DNA of 64,000 bases, taken from NCBI GenBank assembly GCA_035048485.1, contig CM068582.1, positions 15,666,001-15,730,000 of the forward strand, in the 5' to 3' direction. The translations under genes and the position numbers were made by a program. Each line of letters opens with the position of its first letter. Position 1 is the stretch's first letter. Below, piece by piece: positions 46,788-58,375 of this stretch. The notes under the pieces were generated by a model. The model did no database searches, was not told the origin of the DNA, and saw only the letters and a list, made by a program, of their open reading frames with translations. This DNA comes from Pteria penguin. Lineage: Eukaryota; Mollusca; Bivalvia; Pterioida; Pteriidae.

Positions 46788-47585
46788 AACAAGAGTTGTC
46801 AGGAGACAACATAACTTGTCGATGGGCCATCGTCAGTGGGGAAGCATGTATTTTCAATAATTTCTTAATTCAAGCACAAAGTCATGGGGTATAAATTTAT
46901 GGTACAGAAAGAAAGGTCTAGCCAAAATGAAGATAAATGTGAAATATGAAAGTTCTTCCCCTAGTAGTTGATGAATTATGGGCAAAGTTAAAACTTCTGG
47001 AAAGTAGGTCAAACGTAAAGGTCAAGGTTGCAGGGTTAAAAATGATGTTATGAATCCTGGTCAAGATTTAAAGTTTTGAAAAGTGGGTAAAACTTCAAGG
47101 TAAATGTTGTGGTGTCAAAATTTTGGTAAAGACAAAGGTCAAACCACAATGAACACAAATATGAAATATGAAAGTCCTAGCCCCTGCAGTTGACAAATTA
47201 TGAGCAAGGTTAAAGTTTTTAAGAAGAGGTTCGAACTTCAAGGTCAAGTTGCAAAGTAAAAAATTTGGTATGGTTTAACCATAATGAACACACATGTGAA
47301 ATATGAAGCTCTATCCCTAGCACCTGATAAATTATCGGCAAGCTTAAAATTATTGAAAAGTGGGTCAAACTTCAAAGTCAAGGTCACAGGGTCAAAAACA
47401 ATGTTTCCAAAGGCAAGGTCTTGTCAAAAGGAATGTATATGTGAAATATGAAAGCCCTATGTTTAATAATTTTGAGAGTATGGCCAAGGTCAAAATCTTT
47501 GTGTACACAGACATTGATGCTGATGCGGACTTGACAGAAGGGCTATGACATTAGCTTTCCGAACATTCATCCTGGCGAGCTACAA
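46788..47585 (+). mobile_element. Hairpin-ended element (family F), copy 1
   Basis: It starts AACAAGAGTTGTCAGGAGAC, with a perfect TTGTC-AGGA-GACAA hairpin, then TAACTTGTCGATGGGCCATC. The core has about five units with CACATGTGAAATATGAAAG, GACAAATTATGAGCAAGGTT and GGGTCAAACTTCAAGGTCAA. The end contains GATGCTGATGCGGACTTGAC and GGCTATGACATTAGC, with a matching GCGAGCTACAAA. Confidence 0.7.
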
Positions 47586-47725
47586 AGTGGACAGTAAGAC
47601 ATAGAGAAATCTGTTAATCCATTCAGGTCTCACCTAATCAGAATCGTCTCCTTTTGAATTTACTATTGTTACATAAATGCCTTAGTTTATAAAGCTTGCT
47701 TTCATTTCCTTTTCTGTGTATATGT

Positions 47726-47727
<2 letters not shown>

Positions 47728-47797
<70 letters not shown>
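47728..47797. repeat. (TA)n microsatellite
   Basis: About 34 perfect TA units. Confidence 0.97.
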
Positions 47798-47802
<5 letters not shown>

Positions 47803-48223
47803 GATAATGAATACATGAAATAAATTGTAAACGACACAGTTCAATGTTGCACAGTGATGTCCATGCATTAATTGAGTCTGATTTAGAATTAGGTGGGCAA
47901 CTTTAATACGTACAAGTGCATATATTGAAAATCAATATCACATCAGTCGCATCCAGGCCCTGTGGTCCCAAATAACAGAAAAATGTTACCAAAGTTGGAA
48001 ATTAGTAGATTACTTTCAGGAAACAAAGGAAAATATGAAAAGTAAATGAAAGGGCTGAAAAGGCATGACTTACATTTGCCTTATCATTTTGTGTGTGTAC
48101 AACAGTGAAGAAGAGCTATTATGGGATTAGTATCGACAAAAGTTTACCTCCATCTTTAAGACCTAATAATAAACATACACATTCAGTTTAACTTATTTTA
48201 TAAATACTTTAAACCATTACTGA

Positions 48224-49175
48224 AAAATAGGGCACCCCTAATGGGTGTATGATACGCCCACATCATGTTTTAATGTGGTGGTAATGGATGTGTGGAAGAA
48301 GAACTAAGTTTTCAAACTCTGATACCAGAGAAACTTTCACGGTCCTACAAAATTCAATGAAATAAACATCCATGCCCACCCATTCCCCCCCCAGGGGCCT
48401 GACCCCAACTTTGAAACCCACATGCACAACTACAAGCCACATCCTTTCATATGACACCATCAAAACTTTTGTTCCCCTTTAATTAAGGAGGAGAAACCCG
48501 GACAAGCTTTTCCGACCCCTGCCCATTTTCCCCCACTCCAGGGGCCTGATCCAAACATTGAAACCCACATGCACAACAACAAGCCACACCCTTTCATATG
48601 ACACCATCAAAAGTTTTGTTCCCCCTTTAGTTAAGGAGGAGAAGCCTGGAAAACCTTTCTGACCCCGCCCATTTTCCCCCACCCCAGGGGCCCTTACCCC
48701 AACTTTGAAACCCACATGCACAACATCAAGCCACATCCTTTCATATGACACCATCAAAACTTTTGTTCCCTCTTTAGTTAAGGAGGAGAAGCCTGGACAA
48801 GCTTTTCCGATCCCTGCCCATTTTCCCCCACCTCTGGGGCCTGACCCCAACTTTGAAACCCACATGCACAACTACAAGCCACACCCTTTCATATGACACC
48901 ATCAAAGGTTTTGTTACCCCTTTAGTTAAAAAGGAGAAGCCTGGACAAGCTTTTCCCACCCCGCCCATTTTCCCCCACCCAAGGGGCCTGACCCCAATTC
49001 TGAAACCCACATGCACAACTACAAGCCACATCCTTTCATATGACACCATGGAAAGTTTTGTTCCCCCTTTAGATAAAGAGGAGAAGCCTGGACAAGAATG
49101 GATGGACGGACGGGCGGACAGACGACAGCGGAATAGCATAATATGCCCACACTATTAAATGCGGGCATATAAAAA
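48224..49175 (+). mobile_element. Hairpin-ended element (family G) with five core units
   Basis: It starts AAAAATAGGGCACCCCTAAT with a CACCC-CTAAT-GGGTG hairpin. Five units of about 148 bp repeat CTTTGAAACCCACATGCACA, CTACAAGCCACATCCTTTCA, TATGACACCATCAAAA and GAGGAGAAGCCTGGACAAGC. It ends with GACGGACGGGCGGACAGACG, then ATATGCCC paired with GGGCATAT, then AAAAA. Long minus-strand frames over it are repeat-derived, as the unit length is not a stable multiple of three. Confidence 0.85.
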
Positions 49176-49666
49176 TATCTGAAATACTTCATTAAAAGCC
49201 AATTGCTCTTGTAAAATGTGGCAAAAGTAAAACTTAATGTATAGAACCTTAGGCTAAAACATATGTGTACACCAAGTTAAAATTCAATACCTCAACTAAA
49301 ATATGACAGAAAAATTTCTGAAATACAGATTTTCATCAAATGGTAATAACTTAAACTGACTGACCACCTAGAGGTGCCACATGCAGGCATGTAATGCTCA
49401 TCGGCACAGTATTATAAGCAGTCTACGTGCTAGTATATACATTTCTATTTTATTGTATTTACATGCTCATTCGCCTTAATCAAAGTTACATACAGACAGT
49501 CTATATAGCTGTCTAAACTTTGTCAAAGACAATTGATACTATTCCACATGTAAAACTGCTATATAGGAGGCATACATATTTATATTGGTAAACCAGAAAA
49601 AACTCAATAATTGATGATATCCTTCTTGTGTAAATGGAAAATGTGGGTCGTAGACGATAAGCAGTG

Positions 49667-49690
49667 TTTTTTTTTTTTTTGGGGGGGGGG
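49667..49690. repeat. T14-G10 homopolymer junction
   Basis: Fourteen T followed directly by ten G. It resembles the C-run/T-run junctions in the GGCCCA element, but no flanking similarity was seen. Confidence 0.9.
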
Positions 49691-49844
49691 ATTTTTTATC
49701 CCATTTGCATAATGTTAAAAATCAATGTCTGGGAAAATTTTAGACAAATTATGGGAAAATGCAATGAAATTTCTATTGGGAAAGGTCTATATAATGGACC
49801 TGATATGAAGAAAAAAAACCACTGATGGGGAAACAGGCAACAGT

Positions 49845-49948
49845 TCGGTCTGAGATACCACTGGTACCATACATATACTTGGACTCCTTTATTAATGGCT
49901 TGCTTGATTATGTGTCATCACAATTCTGTCTATTTATAGATGACAGGG
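49845..49948 (+). mobile_element. LINE reverse-transcriptase fragment 4 (catalytic-box region)
   Basis: One plus-strand frame gives SEIPLVPYIYLDSFINGLLD, then YVSSQFCLFIDD. It aligns in order with the S-G-V-P-Q-G-T...L-F-L-x-Y-I-N-D-L...F-A-D-D region of CR1/jockey-like reverse transcriptases, with FIDD in the catalytic position. It is only about 100 bp long. Confidence 0.6.
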
Positions 49949-50149
49949 CTCGAAATTAACGTCCATTAGTCTGTGACTAATACATTATGCCACGGACTAA
50001 CAGATTTCTCATTGTATAAGTCCGACAGAGTAATGAAAACTCGGTGATACCCACCCAAATCCTGACCTGCTCGCCCTGCAAACGATATGACTGAAAACTT
50101 ATTTTCTGGAAATCCCGTAACCTATTTTTAGTAACAATTCGCCGAAAAG

Positions 50150-50460
50150 CACATGGAAAGTAACGAGAGTCAGAGTCGCTGGTGGGCTTCGTTGAAACAG
50201 ATTATAGAGCAGCTTCAATACGCTTTCGAATGACAGTGACGTTGTTTTGCATGGTGATTGTGGTTGATCGATGGGCCACAGAGAAATGTGGCGATATATT
50301 TCGGGGGTTAGCGATCCCTCAAAGAAACCAAAAGATATCCGATTTCAACCCACTACCTGCGATACATCTATGGAATACAAGTGGTGCCAGGCAACGGAAG
50401 CCCAGCTTTATGGACGAAGAGGAGCTAGAGGCATACGTCCCCACAGTGTGTTGAAATGTT
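50150..50460 (+). other. Coding-like remnant of unknown origin
   Basis: MESNESQSRWWASLKQIIEQ starts at about 50154 and reaches a stop after 26 codons. Another frame then reads DPSKKPKDIRFQPTTCDTSM and EYKWCQATEAQLYGRRGARG before a stop at about 50460. GC content and codon texture differ from the surroundings, suggesting a frameshifted exon or transposon gene. I do not recognise it. Confidence 0.3.
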
Positions 50461-50671
50461 AAATCAGAGAAATGAAATGGGTTTACCCTGAAATTAAATC
50501 AATTTAAAATGAATAAATAGTCTATTATTCAATAGGCAATTCATTCCCAAGCAATCAGGAGTTACATCCTCAGTATCAAGAGCAAACCATCATATATTTA
50601 TCAATTCAATTAGACCAAACTCATTCAAGTGCAAAACAACCAAAATATTACCCCAGATTCACCATGCATCT

Positions 50672-50730
50672 CTAATAATCAGAAGTGATCCACTAACATC
50701 AAGAAGTGATCCACTAACATCAAGAAGATT
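50672..50730. repeat. Short tandem duplication (about 21 bp, two copies)
   Basis: AGAAGTGATCCACTAACATCA occurs twice in a row, and a third partial copy (AGAAG) follows. Confidence 0.8.
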
Positions 50731-50892
50731 TAGTTATGTAAGTAGGCTAGCTCAACATTATAAAGTAACATGACAAAAGCTTAGACAATGTTTACTGTCT
50801 ACATGCTGTGCTCAGCTTACATCTGGCTTGTTCATTCAACACTAGAATACAGCACAATCATAATGGCCGGGACTGTCATCTATGAGGAGAAA

Positions 50893-51115
50893 CGGACACT
50901 GTAGGTTCCAGTGGAAATTTAAGGTGTACATACATGTATATATACGTCATCAAAGGTGACGACAAAAAAATAGATTCTGGATGCTTCACAGAAACATTGA
51001 AACAGACACTGTAGGTTCCAGTGGAAATTTATAAGGTGTACATACATGTATATATACTTCATCAAAAGTGACAACAAAAAAATAGATTCTGGATGCTTCA
51101 CAGGAAACACTGAAC
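50893..51115. repeat. Tandem duplication of about 110 bp
   Basis: GACACTGTAGGTTCCAGTGG is followed by GTGTACATACATGTATATAT and ATAGATTCTGGATGCTTCAC twice, at 50895 and 51005, with few differences. No gene is evident. Confidence 0.85.
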
Positions 51116-51179
51116 TTAAAATGCTTGAAACCATCACTTTCCAGCTAGTAGAATCACGACCATAACCTGAGAGAGATGG

Positions 51180-52640
51180 TCGAGAGACTGGTCTTGATGG
51201 CATTTAATTTAAATCGTCTGTTTAACTGGCTTAAAAATGAAGTCAAAACGCTTAAAATAAAATGCCACACACATAGCTATAGCTTCCATAAGTTTTTGGT
51301 ACTAAAACTTTTGTTGATATTCTACAGTACTGTACAACAACAACAACCACATCTGCTTTAAACATGACACCAGGTAGGAATATCCTGCTATTTGCCCTGT
51401 AGCTGGTACCTGCTATATGAAGGGTATATAAATATGTTCATTGTACCTGATAATTTATGTCCATTTGATTAAAATAGAATGTTTGCATGTTTTTATAAAA
51501 CGAAAATAGTCCTACAAACCTAACGAAAGGGAAGTTCATTATTTGCTATGGCAATTTAACTATTTAAAACGAAAGTAGATCTAGACACAAAAATTAAAAA
51601 TAAGAAATGCATATCTAGATCTTTTGAAATTTCGATCTACTGCAGTAATATACATGAAAATTACACTGTACTGTATATATAAATAAGTGAACCAAAAGTC
51701 CGGTCTCACTAAACGATCCATACCGAAATCATTACCTCTCTCAGTCTGTTCCTAAAGGGGTTTTAGATGTTGGAAGTCTGTTTCCGGGACCCCTCTTGAT
51801 TTTTCTTTCAGTAGAGGACAAAACCAACAAGAAGCAGAATCCGGTACCGTACATATGATGGTCCAAATCCAAGAAGAACCGAATGTTGAGAAAGCGTGGA
51901 ATTCCATGTGCTTAAAATAGATACAGAACAGCATAAAGGTAGTATTTAAATACAAAAGGAAAATAGTCATTCTGTAGAACATGACAAGACATAATAGTTA
52001 ATGTTAAGTAAAGCAGACGACATTTATGATTTTGTAATATAAAGATACCAGATAAGGCTTATAATGGTAATAACGCTATTGTATAGCAAAAAAATTAGAT
52101 TTTAACGCGTTCTATCAAAAATTGTCCATTAACGTATTAATGTATTGCAAACACATTTATTCAATTTGACTTACTGACAATTTTCATATGATTGTCATTT
52201 CTCTAAAATATTACGGTGCAGTTTAACCTACTAGTATCTCTGTACTGTAATTGTAAATCAAAATTGGAATTTGAAAACTTTAGGATGCGGTGCGCTTACA
52301 ATGCACTATACCCCCTTCCTGAGCTATTTATAGATCAATTAGTCACTTAACGTGAGCTACAGTTACGAATTTCAACTTTTTGAAAGCCTTAACTGCAAAG
52401 ATAAAAGGTAACGATAATATGACATTGTTAAGTGATTATGATATATTGTCAGAAGAAAGGTTTGTACTGTAAATTACTTAATCTAATTGATGGAATGATG
52501 GTGGTTCATATCAGAGTATTCACATAGCCTATAACCTAATGCATAAATTATCTAAAACAGCTAGGCCTACTGTAGCCAACAGTCTGAACAGGAGACCGAC
52601 CGAAGACATGATCTGACCAAGCTGTACTGTATGACACAAA
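51180..52640. other. No recognised gene
   Basis: Short frames without motifs or splice context; AT-rich. Confidence 0.35.
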
Positions 52641-52644
52641 TCAC

Positions 52645-53330
52645 CATGGACATGCTCAAATGGAACAAGCATGTAGGTTATGTAGTTACGTAATATAAAG
52701 AATCGACTCGTGCCTTCTGGATGGTGATCAGTTAAGCCAAATTGGCAAATATATCTTTAAGTTTAGGACTCCTTAAAAGAAACATCAAGACTAAAAGTTA
52801 AAACTAGACTATTAGGGCCACAACATACAAGATCATCGTAAGACCCAACTAGAGTATGCTGCCAGTGCATGGGACCCCCATACAAAGGACCTCACCACCA
52901 AACTTGAGATAATTTGAGCTGCTAAGTGGATCATGGATGACTTCTCACCCACCTCAAGTGTGACCTCTATGCTACAATGTAGACAAACTTGGGTGTGAGA
53001 CATTGGAATATAAGAGGTTCTGTGCACGACTGGCACTGTTCCATAACATCGTATATGGACGAGTGGCAGTCCCCCGCCCTGAGTATACTTTGTGCAGCCC
53101 ACCAGACAAATCTCTAAATTGCCCACCCCCTCTCATTCAGATCACTACTTCTAAAGACTTATATAAATATTCATTCTTTCCACTAGCTATAGTTCAGTGG
53201 AACCATCTGCCGCAACAGCTCGACATCTATAGTCAAGTTGGCTAAACTGTGTGCCTTCAAGGCTGTGGTTAATAACCTGCGACACCCATGCCCAAAGCAG
53301 CTGCTAATTTTAGCTCTTTCCAACTTGTAA
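52645..53330 (+). mobile_element. LINE reverse-transcriptase fragment 3 (C-terminal part)
   Basis: Frame pieces in order are MLKWNKHV (about 52650), LGLLKRNIKT (about 52767-52796), YKIIVRP (about 52827), EYAASAWDPHTKDLTTKLEI (about 52853), and then DLYKYSFFPLAIVQWNHLPQ (about 53155). They match the C-terminal landmarks of CR1/jockey-like LINEs (L-E-Y-A...W-D-P-x-T and Y-x-x-S-F-F-P...W-N-x-L-P). Stops and frameshifts make it dead. Confidence 0.8.
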
Positions 53331-53339
53331 ATTTGTATT

Positions 53340-55170
53340 TTAACAGCACAAACCAAGTTCTTGAAACATTGTTAATCACTGCACAGACATGCACGCTACA
53401 CATAGTATTTGAGAAAAGAGGGTGATGCAGTATGACAAGATAGATAGAAAACATGATATAGTAAAATATATATACAAAAATGACATTACAAAAATATTAG
53501 ATGGTTTTGCGTTTTGCAATTTGCAGTAACGATATCGAAATAGACTTATACAGAACAAGTCATGTCACTGAATTGGTGTGGTTAAAGATTGAAGAGAAAA
53601 TGGTGTCATAATTATAGATAGGCTATTTCTTTCATTGAAATTTGAATAATATATGACACCTTTTCTATGATAAAAATCCTCCGTCTTCACTCAAGCTGGT
53701 CCCTTCATCACACTTGATACCATAATTAATATGATCAACATACATTAATTAGCTTAAAAAATTACCCACCCTCAACTGTTTATTGTTGAAGCTAAAGTCA
53801 CATGTGACATCGGATTAAGGGATTTGTGCTAGAAAGGATGAATAGTATTCAGTTTCATCGATTGATCTTTATGAAGTTGCAGACAAGTCCTCACATTTGA
53901 GAGATAATTAATTGCATAAAATGAACGAGGTTAGAAACAACCTTCTCTTTGAGAGACGATGATAATGACACTCGAGTGCTTAACAATCTCTGTTTTCAGT
54001 ACATGTATAACCATAAAGGCATAATCATTTCCATGTTTTAATGTGAATTATTACAACAGCATACAATATTGGAATTCATCTGATTAGAAATTTGGAAGAC
54101 ACATCTTCACTACACAATAAGCATCCATTAAATATAATTAAAAACAGACTGACATTTTTTAATTATCAATGGGATGTTTTGAAGTTTATAGTTGCAATAT
54201 TTGTGCAGCTACACATGTATAAACTCATAATCAGTAACTTAAAAAAGTTTTACTTCTTTAAGTTTGTAAACTCAATAGAACATGAGATAGGTATAAGGCC
54301 TTTTGAGTAAAATCAGAATAACTGAAATATTTATTTTCAGTACTTTTTTACTTCTGCTCTTGCAGTCCTTGAATTTTGAAACTGATTATTGAAATCACAA
54401 GAGATTTTTAAATGAAGAAATCAAGATATATCCCATGCAAGTGTTTCTGTTTTTTGGCCAGGTACTTTAGATCCAGGTTAAAAATACAAATTTTAAGACC
54501 TTAAATGTTATATCCTCCTTTAAAAACTTTTTTATTTACAGAACCACAAACTGAATGCATCAGAGTATTCAGGAAAGGTGTCTTATGACCTGTTAATGAT
54601 TTTAGTTCTATTCTGAAGTAAGATTCTGGACACATTTCCAGCCTTTCTTATAATACATTTCACAGCTAGGTAATTTCTTTTGACCTCCTCATTGTAAACA
54701 TCAGTAAATTGATAAAGTGCACAAGTTTTGTGATATTTATCAGATTTTGGAAACATTAATACTTTGTATATTGAAATGAAATGAAATGTAAAAATAATTA
54801 ATGTAATTTTAAGATTAAAAACCAGAAGGGGTTACACTGTTTGTATATGCTATAGTATAGAGGTGGGATAAATTCTTTTCCAGACATATTTTGACGGATT
54901 GTAATGAAACATGGTAGAGATGAGTTACATGTACACTGGGAACTCTGTAAGTGTTGTTGTATTTTGGCCAGATCCACCACTTTATTTGTATTTTGATCAT
55001 GCATGTATTCATCATGTCCATGTCAGGAGGGAATCCAAAGCAGGGCATCATAAGACCAAACTTTTTCAAATTGCCTTCATAGATTGACAAATGGAAAGCA
55101 TCAGTGATTTAGAGGGATGTCTTAAAAAAAAGTGTTGTTGTTGCCTGACGTTACAGGATTACACTTTTTA
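53340..55170. other. No recognised gene
   Basis: Probably LINE 3' flank at first (53478-53586 resembles 26763-26850), then AT-rich sequence with short chance frames. Confidence 0.35.
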
Positions 55171-55174
55171 GCTC

Positions 55175-57740
55175 ACCTGAGCCAAAGGCTCAAGTGAGCT
55201 ATTGTGATCAATCACCGTCCGTCGTCCGTCGTCCGTCCGTCGTCCGTCGTTAACTTTTCACATTTTCGACTTCTTCTCCAGAACCACTGAACAGAATTTG
55301 ATGAAACTTGATAAGCATGTAGTACTCATGGTCCCCAACAAGTGTTGTTGTTTTTCGTCCAGATTCATCAACAGGTGGCGCCACCACAGGCAAAAGTAGG
55401 TCAAAGAGGGTACCCTCCTTTGACAAACTTCTTCTTCAGACCGGGGGCATACAGAGACAAACCAAATGCATAGGAATGATCTAGAGGGATGTGTGAAGAA
55501 GTGTTGTTATTTTTGGTTCCATTCCGAAATCAAATTTTTGACGTTTTTTTGACGTTTTTTTGTACTTGGTAATTTTAATGCAGAAAAGAGGTATTTTTTT
55601 CTTTTAGTAAACATTGATGCATTAATTTGGTTTAATTTGATCATTTTGATGGTAAGAAATACTACTGCGAAGAAAATTTTTCAATATTTTATATTTTGGA
55701 TTTTTTATGAATTTTTTAAGACTTTCAAGAAAAAGGGGGGGTGGGATAATTGGTGTAAACATTTCACAGTTTGAACTTTTTCTTCGGAACTACTTGCTGG
55801 AATTCAATGAAACTTGGCATGCATCAAATACTCAAGGTTCCCGACAAATGTGGTCATCTTTGTCAGGATCCATGAACAGGTGGCACCACCACAGACAAAA
55901 GTAGGTCACAGAGGGTACCCTCCTTTGACAAACTTCTTATTCAGATCGGGTGCATACAGCGACAAACCGACTCTATAGGAATGAGATAGAGGCATATGGG
56001 AAGAAGTGTTGATATTTTTGGTTCCATTCCGAAATCAAATTTTTGACGTTTTTTCATTTTTATTTTGGACTTTGTTATTTTAATGCATTAAAGAGTTATT
56101 ATTTTCTTTTAAGTTTTAGTAAACATTGATGCATTCATTTGGTTTCATTTAATCATTTCTATGGTAAGGAATGCTGGTGCGAAGGAATTTTTTCAATATC
56201 TCGATTTTTGAATTTTTTATGAATTTTTTAAGACTTCCAAGAAAAGGGGGGGGGGGGGGTGACAATTTTTCATATCTTCAACTTGATCTACAGAACAACT
56301 TGAAGGATTGTGATAAAACTGGGTAGGATGCAAGTACTCATAGTCCTTTTCAAAGGTTTTGTTTTTTGTGCGGATCATCCAAATTGGTTAACAGATAATG
56401 CCACCATGTCTAAAAGTAGGTCTCACAATGGTACATATACCACTTGGTAATTGAAATATGGAGAGTAGCGGTTCAAATCCAGCTGTGGTCAAAAAATTTT
56501 TTTTTTTTTTTTACACACTTAAATAAGTTTTTAGATGTTTCTCAACACTCAACATATGAAATTAGGAATTTTACGTTTAAGACTTCCAAAAAAAAAAAGG
56601 GGGGGTTGGCCATTTTTCACATTTTCAACTTTTTCTACAAAACTGTTTGAAGGATTTTAATAAATCTTGGTAGAAATAAGTCACTTATGATCCTCTTCAA
56701 ATTCTGTTGTTTTCGTCCAGACCTCTTTACAGGTGGCGCCACCATAGTCAAAAGTAGGTCACAAAAGAGTTCCCTCGTTTAACAATATTCTTTTTTATAC
56801 GGGCTGTATACAGAGACAAACAGAATGCATAGAAATGATCTAGAGGGATGAGTGAAGATGTATTGTCATTTTGGTTCCCTTCCAAAATCAAATTTTAGAA
56901 TTTTTTTCGACATTTCTTTGGACTTGGTGATTCAATGCAGAAAAAAGTGTCATATTTCCTAGTTAATTGATAATGATGATTTCTTATGGACTATTGTGAT
57001 CATAATTATGGTAAGGATTGTTACTTTGAAAGAATTTTGTCAATATCTCAATTTTTGGATTTTCTATGAATTTTTTAAAACTTCCAAATGAGGGTGTATA
57101 GGAACAATTCAATCACATTTTTCACTTCTGCTGTTATACCTTATGAAAGATTTTAATGAAACATGGAATACATGAAGTACTAAAAGTCCTCTATCAATTT
57201 GGTAAATTTCATCCAAATTGGTTAACAGATAATGCCACCATGTCTAAAAAGCAGTTCTCACAATAGTACATATACCACTTGGTAATTGAAATATGGAGAG
57301 TAGCGGTTCAAATCCAGCTGTGGTCATAATTTTTTTTTTCATTTCTTTACACATCTAAATAAGTTTTTAGATGTTTCTCAACACTCAACATATGAAATTA
57401 GGCAATTTTAAGTTAGATCTAGACAATATTTGAAACAATTGTTGTTCATGACCCAGACTTGAAATCAGTCAACAAAAGGCCCCACCTAAAGAAAATGACT
57501 AACTTGTTGCCCTGAATGACTTCTTGCAGAGACAAAGGAAATGCTTAATATCAAAATCACCTGAATGGATGTGCAAAAAAGTGTTGTTTTTTATTCTAGC
57601 CTGAAATAAAATTTGACATATTTTCAACATCTGTGTTGACCTAGTCACATTAATGCAAAAATAAATGAATTCTTCCTTCATGCATGACTGATAATATAGG
57701 TACTCAGGTGAGCGATATAGGCCCACTTGGGCCTCTTGTT
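55175..57740 (-). mobile_element. 2.5-kb GGCCCA element, copy 5 (inverted, full length)
   Basis: In the reverse orientation it starts AACAAGAGGCCCAAGTGGGCC (57740) and ends GGCTCAGGTGAGCTAAAAA (55175). Both hairpins, the GGACGACGGACGACGG tract, the C/T-runs and both B-box modules (near 56460 and 57305 on the plus strand as GGTTCAAATCC) are present. It is close in sequence and length to copies 1 and 2. Confidence 0.92.
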
Positions 57741-58375
57741 ACAACTCATGATGCTGAATGGTGAGAGATAGAGACCATACATGTACATGCTTACTCCACA
57801 AATAAAGCCCTTTCAAATTACACCAAGGTCATTGACCGTATTGACCATGACCTTTGACCTACATTACTAAATTTGCCTTATTTGGACTTTGTTGCCACTG
57901 GGGACATTCACGTTTCACAAACACATCTTATCTTGTTATATTTATTTAATATCAGATATACAAGTGGTTGGTACTTTGCTATTGTACTTATGATCGATAA
58001 GTCAACATTGATGCTTTGTTATTGCAATTCTCAAAAACAATTACATCCCTTTATCTCAAGTGGATTTGTACAAAGTTTCCAGTAACTAGGAAGTATGTGC
58101 TTGATATTATTGTAAATTTCATTTCCGTGTTCCATACATCATCATATGAATTTAATAACATATGAGGAAGTACTGTATTCTTCCGTTTGACCTTTGGCTG
58201 TATAGAATGTCACCTAATTGTTTTTAGTAGTTATTTTTTTAAACATATATTTTCCAAAGTTGGATGGAATTCAACAGCTTGGTTTTCGTATGAATATTAG
58301 GTCACTTCATATGCCTTCATATCAGTGTTAGTATTTACGGTAATGGTAGACCGGGCCAGTAGACAATATTTACAC

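Noticed and set aside
48263..49158. Long open frames on both strands of the 48.2-49.2 kb region
   Set aside because: They follow the 148-bp units of the family G element on both strands, as expected from repeat composition rather than a gene.
50919..51203. Minus-strand gene over the 110-bp duplication
   Set aside because: Its length comes from the duplicated segment being open in one frame; no motif or homologue is recognised.
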